Positions 22,197-29,252 of a stretch of 40,048 nucleotides of DNA are shown one piece after another. The stretch is taken from NCBI GenBank assembly GCA_002803225.1, contig NXFV01000547.1, positions 1 to 40,048 of the forward strand. Reading direction: 5' to 3'. The DNA is from Gamarada debralockiae. Its lineage: Eukaryota; Ascomycota; Leotiomycetes; Helotiales; Hyphodiscaceae. Position 1 is the stretch's first letter; each line of letters starts with the position of its first letter. The translations under genes and the position numbers were made by a program. Below the pieces are notes generated by a model. That model ran no database searches, was not told the DNA's origin, and worked only from the letters and a program-made list of their open reading frames with translations.

Positions 22197-23673
22197 AGTA
22201 TCCTTGATAACGAGCTGGCGGATAACGGTGAATACAGGAGTACTAGAGTCGCAAGAATTTGATTTACTACCGAATATATGTCTTCCTTCTCTTCTTCCAG
22301 GTACTTTTCATGAGCCGTGCTTTTGAGGACCGTCATGTAGACGTTGTTCAGATGTTTCTCCGGTGCTAATATAGATGTGCTGGCAGCGAGAATCATCGAC
22401 AGTCTCTTTGCTGCGTACTATCTCCCCTCCCGGATAAACCGACAAGCCGTTGCAGCCCAGATAAAGAGGCCACTGGCATTTAGAACTAGCCGTCTGAGAG
22501 CCTTCTCGCCTGGCCAGCCAGCTCCAAGACTCTATTCCTGTCCAATCGATCTCATCTTATGGTGGAGAAAAAAGGAAAGGTCATAATCTATAATGGCCGC
22601 TTCTATATCATAAGGGATGAAGTCGCGGTGCTCGATCTCAGGAATCCGGCTGAAACCGTACTGGATAGGAACTTCTGGTCGACTTGTGACTAGCACTCGC
22701 AGCTGGACCTTCTCTAGTGATTATGCCTCAGCCAAGAGTCGTACAATGATTTGTATGTAGTTTTGACCTTCGCACTTGTCCAAGGCATCTATAACCACAA
22801 CGTACAATAAGTATATGTCATTGCTATCAAGCTTTGAGAGCGGTCCAAGCACGAGGTAGTACCACTGATCCGCGAGCGACTAGCTTATTATAATGCGAGA
22901 CTCTGTGATAGTGTCACGAATATACTCCTAGATGGGCGGGACATGTAACGCTAGCTGCGCAGCAATAGTGGTGACAAACTTGCTAGCGTTACTGATATCA
23001 CCGCCGCCTCTTGAGAAGAAGAAGCTGGCTGTGAGCCGGCCTTGCCCAAAATAGGCGCGCGTTACAGTAAGTGCAATCGTCGACTTCCCTGTATCGGCCA
23101 TGCCGCTCAGTCAGAAGAGGCATTGCTGGCCTTCACCATCAGTCCATCGTGAGATCTTTTGTAGGACGTCGACCCGGGTGTTGGGAAGGCAGGTGGGTTC
23201 GTGCTGGCGGCCATATGAATTGAAGGGCGCATTTGTCGCGAATGGTAGAAGGCTAAGCGGGTTTTCTCGACCTGTGAAGTGTCAGTTTCGTAGCGATCCT
23301 CTTTAGTATCTACAAGGAACTAACTGATATGGTATATATCTCCGAGTTGGGCCCTCGCGCCTTCATTGACTTGAACGTGCTGGTATTGATGGCCGGGCAA
23401 GAATGGATGTCCGGCCAGCTGCTCGTGACCTGACATCGGCGACAGCGGCGCTGGCGGAGGGGCAATGCACGGACTGGAGCCGCTGTCAACTGTGCTCACG
23501 AAGAAGCTACCATACTTCGTCGGTCGGCGCTGACAATCAATGCTGCTGACCGTTTTCGGTGCGTCAGGGCTCCCGTCCTGGACGTGCACGATTGTGATTT
23601 CGCGAGGCTGTAGCCGAAGAGTCAAATGAGAAACTTGGGCTATTCTCCGCATCAACCCACAACCTCCACCCAT
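22190..23673 (-). pseudogene. NACHT-domain NLR gene with six premature stops
   Basis: The N-terminal exon (23673-23325) ends with NEGARAQLGDIYHI; a 53-bp GTTAGT...CAG intron (23324-23272) leads in phase to SRENPLSLLPFATNAPFNSY, then CLPNTRVDVLQKISRW. The Walker A loop GMADTGKST is at about 23080-23103 (usually GMAGTGKS), Walker B VVVIDALDKC at about 22772-22801, then VTSRPE and NASGLFIWAATACRFIR, all in one frame. Stops in that frame: TGA 23111-23113, TAG 22928-22930, TAG 22880-22882, TAA 22721-22723, TAG 22532-22534, TAG 22418-22420. Nearly all are explained by one transition from CAG, CAA or TGG, as RIP makes. The frame ends in SPLSASSLSRIL, where DUF6603 sequence begins. NLRs of this kind control fungal non-self recognition and cell death. 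Confidence 0.82.
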
Positions 23674-23678
23674 TTCAA

Positions 23679-23835
23679 ATGGCGGAGCCTTTTGGCATTA
23701 TTGCAGGTGCCATCGGCACTGCATCTGCCCTCACTGCCTGCGTTGATTGCTTCGAATACATTCAGTTTGGTCATCACTTCGGGAGAAATTTCCAGACGGA
23801 TCTGCTTGCCCCGAACTGCGCGAAGCTCCGCCTTC
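23679..23835 (+). pseudogene. HeLo domain start, truncated
   Basis: An ATG at 23679 opens MAEPFGIIAGAIG, then CVDCFEYIQFGHHFGRNFQTDLLAPNCAKLRL, the first 50 or so residues of a HeLo (prion-inhibition/HET-S-like) membrane-toxic cell-death domain. After LRL the expected SRWGEA does not follow; the sequence becomes the opposite strand of the caspase-like gene. So only the first exon-sized piece survives, joined head-on to another gene. It lies antisense and adjacent to the NLR N-terminal exon. Confidence 0.72.
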
Positions 23836-24360
23836 CTTCTGGGTCCGGAAGACGGAGGTGAAGGCTGTCCCCGGTCCTGACTTGAGCCTCCCAAAGAAAG
23901 AAAGGTTCTTATTCCCATAGCGCATGGGATTTTGTTTCGGCCATGATGTATGGAATCTGATACGCAAATGTTGATATAAGGATTGATGTGTGATCTCAAC
24001 ACCGCTTTTTTGTAGGGACGTAGGTGCGCGAAAACAGAAAGTATGACAGCGCACCATTCATCTCCTCTCCTTCGAGTTTGAGTTCCTACGCTTGTTCATG
24101 TGGACCGCACGCGGAGAGGATTGTATAGCCATCAGGGTCGACCAGCCATTCAGGCAGCATTCGAACATTGCGTCGGGGAGAAAAACCGATCTGGTGACCG
24201 AGATCCGTGCCGAAAGTCTGCGAATACGCGGCATCAAGGGCATAGCTATAATCAATACCTCGCATACCAGCATCATTTGGTTCGCGTGGTGCACCACACC
24301 TCATGTATCGCTGAAAATCGAACGTATCGCTGAAGTGCACTTAGGCGCAGCTCCTACCGA
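23836..24360 (-). pseudogene. Caspase-like (C14) protease, C-terminal part
   Basis: The minus strand reads MRCGAPREPNDAGMRGIDYSYALD, FSPRRNVRMLPEWLVDPDGY, TILSACGPHEQA, then a TAG (probably CAG), ELKLEGEEMNGALSYFL, and after a frame change KSGVEITHQSLYQHLRIRFH, SWPKQNPMRYGNKNLSFFG. This is the C-terminal half of a fungal caspase-domain family. Cys in the TACGPHE-type block is the part where peptidase C14 substrate contacts lie. The N-terminal half with the usual His-Cys dyad region is not found upstream of 24360. One stop and at least one frameshift make it non-functional. Confidence 0.68.
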
Positions 24361-24586
24361 AAAGTGGGGCCTATTTAGGTGCGCGGTTATCACCAATCAT
24401 CTTTCCTGTGAAGCGCCAGTCTTTTTTCAAATACGAGCGGGGCTGTCAGATGATAACCGCCTCATTAGGCATCAACAATATATCAAGATCTATTTACCAA
24501 AATGTAAATGATTTTCTTTATTTCGTTGCCATTTTTCATCAAATTTTTGGTCCTTCGAATTCTCAACTCCTAGGTTCGTCGTTATA
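24361..24586. promoter_or_regulatory. Short spacer upstream of the membrane-protein ORF
   Basis: No coding. AT-rich between 24480 and 24560; it should contain the plus-strand promoter of the ORF at 24587 if that ORF is expressed. Confidence 0.3.
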
Positions 24587-25477
24587 ATGTCGTTCTCATC
24601 GCCAGAACAACGACAAGCACTATGCAACTCTCTCGCAGGTCCTTTCCGCAATATAAACAGCGACAATAGTATTGATATTCCCGTGGAAATCTCCATGTAC
24701 ACTGTCATGATCACGCCTGCGGTCATACGCTTCGTTGTGCTAGGGCGCTGTTTGCCGCGTGAGCGAAAAAAACCAAAGGCCCCTGTGTTGTGCCAACACT
24801 GTCAACGATATGAGCTTCGAGCTGTTGAGGAGAGTAATGACCCACTGCCGTCGTATTCGGAGTCACAGTCCTTGTCATTAGCACCAGTACCAGGAGGGAT
24901 AACAACAGCGGCATCATCAACGCCATCACAAATCGAGGACGCAGGTGATCCGGACGGGACAGACGACGCAAAACCACCAGCCTCAACCCGAAACCGTAAA
25001 AACTACATCATCCTCACTATCTGCACCATCTTGGTCATTGTAGATCTTATGGCGCTCCTTGTCATTGGTTTCGGCTTTCAGTACTATTTATACTGCGCTC
25101 CTTTAGAACGCTCGAATGGCACAACCGTTGACTCGCACAACAATGTAAAGTTGGCAATCGTACTTTGGTTCTGCTACGCCTTAGGCGTCGCCTGGGTGAG
25201 CTCCGACATCGTGTGTTGGTGGTTGATGGCGAATGATTTGTGGTACGGACAAGCCCAACCTGGGCCTCGGCAGAATGGCGATGAACACGGGCGTACGCTC
25301 ATTGGATTAATGATTTTCTTCGGAGCTTTTATTGGAACTTTTATGGTCTTCTTCGTGTTTATTATGTTGATACTGTACGCACTTTTTATCGCGCCGCTTC
25401 AACAATGCTGGCTACGTTTACGTGGACGACAGCGGCGATCCGAGCTTCCAGTCAACAATTCACCTTCTACTGGTTAA
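24587..25477 (+). CDS. Multi-pass membrane protein, family unknown
   Basis: An open 296-codon ORF. Residues about 1-60 have a mildly hydrophobic stretch; about 80-140 are polar, Pro/Ser/Thr-rich (disordered linker with PLPSYSES). Three strong transmembrane segments follow: IILTICTILVIVDLMALLVIG (about 141-165), VKLAIVLWFCYALGVAWV (about 183-210) and LIGLMIFFGAFIGTFMVFFV (about 236-268), with a short basic tail. I do not recognise the family. It is the only undamaged frame in an otherwise decayed 9-kb stretch, so it may be a real accessory gene or a decayed one whose frame happens to survive. A copy of its linker-coding DNA lies just past the stop codon. Confidence 0.5.
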   Translation: MSFSSPEQRQALCNSLAGPFRNINSDNSIDIPVEISMYTVMITPAVIRFVVLGRCLPRERKKPKAPVLCQHCQRYELRAVEESNDPLPSYSESQSLSLAPVPGGITTAASSTPSQIEDAGDPDGTDDAKPPASTRNRKNYIILTICTILVIVDLMALLVIGFGFQYYLYCAPLERSNGTTVDSHNNVKLAIVLWFCYALGVAWVSSDIVCWWLMANDLWYGQAQPGPRQNGDEHGRTLIGLMIFFGAFIGTFMVFFVFIMLILYALFIAPLQQCWLRLRGRQRRSELPVNNSPSTG

Positions 25478-25567
25478 GGACAGCAATAACCCGCCGTCGT
25501 ATGGAGTCACAGTCCTCATCATCAGCATCAGCACAAGTATCAGGAGGGATAGTAACAGCAGCAGTAA
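24823..25567 (+). repeat. Direct repeat pair, about 90 bp, within and after the membrane-protein ORF
   Basis: DNA encoding the linker (about 24823-24912) recurs diverged at about 25473-25567: both have the order CCGTCGTAT, GAGTCACAGTCCT, CAGGAGGGATA, AACAGC. A shorter repeat, TCCGAGCTTCCAG, occurs at about 25438 and 25571. The second copy begins at the stop codon, suggesting partial duplication of this gene or a decayed tandem paralogue. Confidence 0.6.
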
Positions 25568-25689
25568 CAGGTCCGAGCTTCCAGAGATCGGGCGACCTGT
25601 GCAGAGGCTGCAGAGGATTTCCTTTTACGCGGAGCAGAGATGTCTACAGTGAATAAGAAAGGAGAACCGGTGTTGAATTTGGCGGTGAA

Positions 25690-25805
25690 GAGCAGGTCTC
25701 TGAGATGGTGTCACTACTTTTAGAGAAAGGAGCCGAGGTATCTGCTCAGGTCCTAGAAAGAAGCATGTCGTTGCATCTGGCAGCCGACGGTGGATACCGG
25801 AAGAT
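25690..25805 (+). pseudogene. Ankyrin-repeat relic
   Basis: The plus strand reads MVSLLLEKGAEVSAQ, then LHLAADGGYRK, the helix-turn-helix plus loop pattern of one to two ankyrin repeats. Nothing matching continues on either side. It is probably a scrap of an NLR or other repeat protein. Confidence 0.5.
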
Positions 25806-25814
25806 CAGGGTATG

Positions 25815-26070
25815 TCAATTGATTCTGGTATGTTAAAGCTAAGTAGGCCATGCTGGTCAGCGTGTAAGGATGCTCGGCACCCAACACCCTTAATCTCGTC
25901 TCCCTCACTTGCACAAATAAGTCTTCAGCCTCTTTCCAGCGGCATTGATTCGAAAATGTCGAAGCCAAGTTGCCCGTGCTAGTCAGCGTGTCTGGATGCT
26001 CGGCACCCAGCACCCTCTTAAACGTCTCCATCACCTGCACGTTCAAGGCTTCGGCCTCCTTCCAGCGGCC
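25815..26070 (-). pseudogene. TPR (kinesin-light-chain type) repeat fragment
   Basis: Two consecutive 42-residue units on the minus strand: WKEAEALNVQVMETFKRVLG / AEHPDTLTSTGNLASTFSNQ and WKEAEDLFVQVRETRLRVLG / AEHPYTLTSMAYLALTYQNQ. This is the TPR form found in fungal NB-ARC-TPR proteins. The 5' side is cut by the pogo transposase remnant; the 3' side ends at about 25815. No start codon or nucleotide-binding domain is attached. Confidence 0.75.
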
Positions 26071-26880
26071 CTGAGCCAGTCTCTGGTTCCTTCCTGCCCT
26101 TGTTTTCCGACCCTCGTGCCTTCTTTGCTTCCTTATCAGCCTTCTCCGCTGTCTCTTTGGCCTGGTTCTCTGCTTGAAAGGCAAGAGCAGCACGAACCCT
26201 GGAAGAATGGAACAGCTGGGCACCAGAATCCTCCTCACCAAGCAAATTTAACTTCTTTCCACGTTGTCTTCGCTTCTTTTTATTCTTAAGAGTCTCTATC
26301 AAGCCTGACTTTAAGTCCTTATCGACCTCGTGTTGTGCAGCGGGTCGTTCTTGCGAGCGGAAGATAACATCAAAGGTTCTCTTTAGTCGGGTTCGCTTTG
26401 TAGCGTTTTTGAGCTTGGCGAATCGACTTAGAGGTTAATGGAGTAGGGACAGCTTTTTTAGGTTGATCTTCTGGCTCAGGAGGAGTTTTAGGGCGGCGCT
26501 TGATTGCATCAGGCACAAGTGGTGACTAATGGACAAATTCCTACTTTCTCAAAGCCACCTTGGATGTTTTCTCGAGTAAACGATTCGAGCCAAGCTTGAC
26601 AGAAAAGACCGTAGAAGTTGCGTTTAGACATGCTAGTTTGACTAAGTGATTTGTGAAGCCATCGATCGAGGTGCACCTGGTATTTTGTAGCCAAAGGTTG
26701 AAAGCAGTTGGGGTCGAGAGGCTGAAGTCTATGTGTTGCATGCGGCGACAAGATCAAGACAATAATGCTGTGATCATTGGTCCATTGAACTGACAAAAAG
26801 GTGGAATAGGCGTTGACCGCGGCATGTCTTGCATGTAGCCGTACCTCCAACCCAATCCTTCGAACGGCCCTACCCAGCAC
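26070..26880 (-). pseudogene. pogo/Tigger-type DDE transposase, C-terminal remnant
   Basis: The minus strand reads IIVLILSPHATHRLQPLDPNCFQPLATKYQ, WLHKSLSQTSMSKRNFYGLFCQAWLESFT, GFEKVGICPL, then in other frames RPKTPPEPEDQPKK and KKRRQRGKKLNLLGEEDSGAQLF, SRVRAALAFQAENQAKE. This is the third catalytic block and the basic, Lys-rich tail of fungal pogo-like transposases. Frameshifts separate the pieces and the first two catalytic Asp regions are absent. It abuts the TPR fragment at about 26070. Confidence 0.75.
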
Positions 26881-27248
26881 TTTAAACTCTTAGAGTAACA
26901 CGCCCCAGATGTAAATTAGTCCTGGCTGAGAGATCTTAGCTTGAATTCTCATCCGGGACTTTCTATCTGACCTCTAGACCGTCTCAGGATTCCCTCAGTG
27001 ACAGGAGTGAAACCGCCATGGGACATAAGTTATAGGACAGGGCATGTAGGACACAACTCCTACGACAGAAGCCGTCCTAAGTGGCTCTTTGACCTGGATG
27101 GTCTGTCCTAGACGCCCATTTGTCATTGGGTAATTTAGGACTGAAGAAGTAAATTAGAACAGAAATGTCACCCGCATTCTATTTCCAAGAGCAATAGTCT
27201 AAAAGCTCAAGTCTTGAGATGGCCATACCTAAATTACAAAGTAGCCAC
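26881..27248. other. Spacer; no gene seen
   Basis: No coding resemblance. Contains repeats of a TAGGAC/GTCCTA word (27030-27130), which may be part of a degraded element. Confidence 0.3.
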
Positions 27249-27261
27249 CCGCCAACATCTG

Positions 27262-27750
27262 TTAAGATCCCCTCCGTAATCTCACTATTATATCCCTATC
27301 TGGGAACAAAGCCCCAGACCCAGCACCCTTCACGTCCGCTTTGGGGCCACGATCAGATTTTTTTCCATTGTGGTGAACAAATTCCACAAACTCGATGTCG
27401 AATTTGACAACCATCATCGCAACAGCAGTCAAAACCTCCTGGTTTGCGAAGAACCGACCTGGACACACCGAACTCCCACCTCCGAAGGGGAAATATGTCC
27501 CTGGCTTCGGTTGAGAAGAGGCGGTAGTTTCACCTGCTCCGTTCTTCGACGGGAGAAATCGGTCGGCCCGAAATGCAGTTGCTGGATAGCATTCAGTTGA
27601 CCATTCGGCTTCCGTATGAGCAAGCTAAGACGGCAACATTACGCAATTCCCAGTTTTGAGTAGATAGCCGTCGACTTTGAGGTCGTTCCGAAGTCGTCGT
27701 GTTGGTGTTGTTGATATGCGAAGACACAGAGTTTCTGTGAACACAGATGA
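27262..27750 (-). pseudogene. Cytochrome P450, C-terminal third, broken
   Basis: On the minus strand: SVFTETLCLRIST (the K-helix; the ExxR motif expected as ETLR reads ETLC, a CGT-to-TGT change), PTRRLRNDLKVDGYLLKTGNCVMLPS, a TAG, LAHTEAEW, FRADRFLPSKNG, then the heme loop YFPFGGGSSVCPGRFFA with the Cys ligand intact, EVLTAVAMMVVKFD, and a C-terminus stopping at 27262. Heme loop and C-terminus are in one frame and undamaged. The N-terminal two thirds are absent. The lost Arg plus the in-frame stop make it inactive. Confidence 0.8.
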
Positions 27751-28237
27751 CAGGAGAGGAAGAAGAAGGAGTCAGCTGGTGGTAGCTGGAGGGCAACTGG
27801 AGGGATCATAGTATAATAGAGAAGTAGCAGTTCGGTCAATGAAGAAGTATTGATAGTATTTCCTGAGCTTTCGTACAATCCGATTTCCGAAACTCAAGCT
27901 TGCCTTCCTTCAAGTAGGGTTAGCAAGCCTTACTTGTACTCCGTCCCTAGCCCCTAGCTTCAGTAACAGCTGTACTGACTACTAGTCCCATACAAGCTAA
28001 GATCAGTATTTCCGATCCCTTCGGAGGTCACCGAAGTCTAGACCCCTAGTTCCGAGGTACCTTGTACCCCATAGCCTTCAAGACCGTCGGGGCTCCCACA
28101 GGTCTAGATCAATCCCTTCGAGTCCCTCTAGACCTAGACTACTCCTTCAAGGCCGTTGCATTTGTTGAGCCAGGGCTCAATATTTAGCGTAATTCCAGGT
28201 TCGATTACGTGCGCCAATTCCGGCGAATATCACGTGG
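27751..28237. other. Low-complexity spacer with short imperfect repeats
   Basis: 27900-28150 is built from short imperfect repeats of CTAGACC/CTTCAAG/GTCGGGG words. No coding. Looks like mutated repetitive DNA. Confidence 0.35.
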
Positions 28238-28263
28238 GAGGTTCTTACAATTGTAAGAACCTC
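28238..28263. repeat. 26-bp perfect palindrome, end of a dispersed element
   Basis: The left arm is GAGGTTCTTACAA and the right arm is its exact reverse complement. The palindrome and the bases after it (CGCTTAG) recur, diverged, at 38127-38157. The core TGTAAGAACC...GGTTCTTACA would also fit two LTR ends abutting. Confidence 0.7.
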
Positions 28264-28605
28264 GCTTAGATCACATGCGCTTATGATCACCTAATCGCCC
28301 TTCTGAAACCGCCCATGAAATCGCCTATGAACCTGTGTTCCTTGTACCTGTTACAGCTAGAGAAGAAAGACTCTAAAAAAAGACACTTAAAGTTATATAA
28401 CTAAAGAAGAAATCAAGATTAACCCTTATAAAGATAGAAAATAATACTGGCCTTTACTATATAAGAGAGAAAATACTGGCTAGCACTTGACTAAAGAGGA
28501 AGAAATAGTTTGAAGTACTATCAAATGGATTTTATGTTATATAAAGTATTAGAAACTATAAATCAAATCAATAACTTCTTTATTTGTTAATTACTATTGT
28601 AAGAG
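28264..28605. repeat. AT-rich RIP-like tract
   Basis: From about 28370 the DNA is strongly AT-rich with stops in all frames and repeats of AAGAAG/TATAA words. Begins right after the palindrome, so probably the body of the same degraded element. Confidence 0.5.
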
Positions 28606-28860
28606 TTATAGATTAATTGTAAAATCGAAGGTAGTCGTCGGCGGATCTAGGATTTTTCGGTTGTGTATCTCTCGCCCGCTGTAGATATGGTAGGGGAGCC
28701 AGTCGCATTTTTTCTGGTACGGCGTATTATAACGGGCGTCCACCACTAGCACAACCCTCCTCCAGCACTCCAGGGCACGTTTGATACACAAGTGCGCATA
28801 ACCCTCTTCGCGAAGGTTCGCGTACTCGCACATCTCCAACTTCTGGACCGTGGGATGAAA
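28606..28860 (-). pseudogene. Unrecognised coding scrap
   Basis: A 77-codon minus-strand frame with protein-like composition (CEYANLREEGYAHLCIKRALECW, then RVVLVVDARYN and YQKKCDWLPYHIYSGREIH). The same frame extends a few codons upstream of the first ATG (HPTVQKLE). No family recognised. It starts at the edge of the AT-rich tract, so it may be the surviving end of a gene. Confidence 0.3.
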
Positions 28861-29252
28861 AAACGATTTTGTTTATCGAGGGGAGAGCTTGCATTTTTAC
28901 ATATCAGAGTCAGTTCCAAAACATTATTCTAGTGATAAACTGTGTCCAATCGTGTTGAATGAATTTACAGCCCAGTGGCCACGCCTTGTTGGCGAGACAG
29001 AATAATCGAGACGATTGGTCCAGTTGGCCTACCGCTTTTGTGCCACACAATATGAATCAAAATCCATTGGGCAAGAACGAGACACGTTCTTTCGACTTTC
29101 TCGCTCTGCAAAACTCCTCAGTTAGAAAAATTGCGAATGGTATGAAAACCTGTCTCTAACCCTTTGGTGATTTTGCTCCAAGCCAGTTCCCTCTGTCAAC
29201 ATCGCCTAAGTTAACAATCTTGATATGACCTTTTCTTCATAGCTTCTATGCC
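28861..29252 (+). promoter_or_regulatory. Upstream region of the MYND gene
   Basis: Contains a 66-codon plus ORF (28959-29159) without family resemblance, which could be a 5' untranslated segment or an upstream exon. CT-rich 29160-29245 just before the chosen start. Confidence 0.35.

Noticed and set aside
28190..28215. GGTTCGATTACGTGC, resembling a tRNA T-arm
   Set aside because: No matching acceptor stem, D-arm or anticodon arm can be drawn around it.
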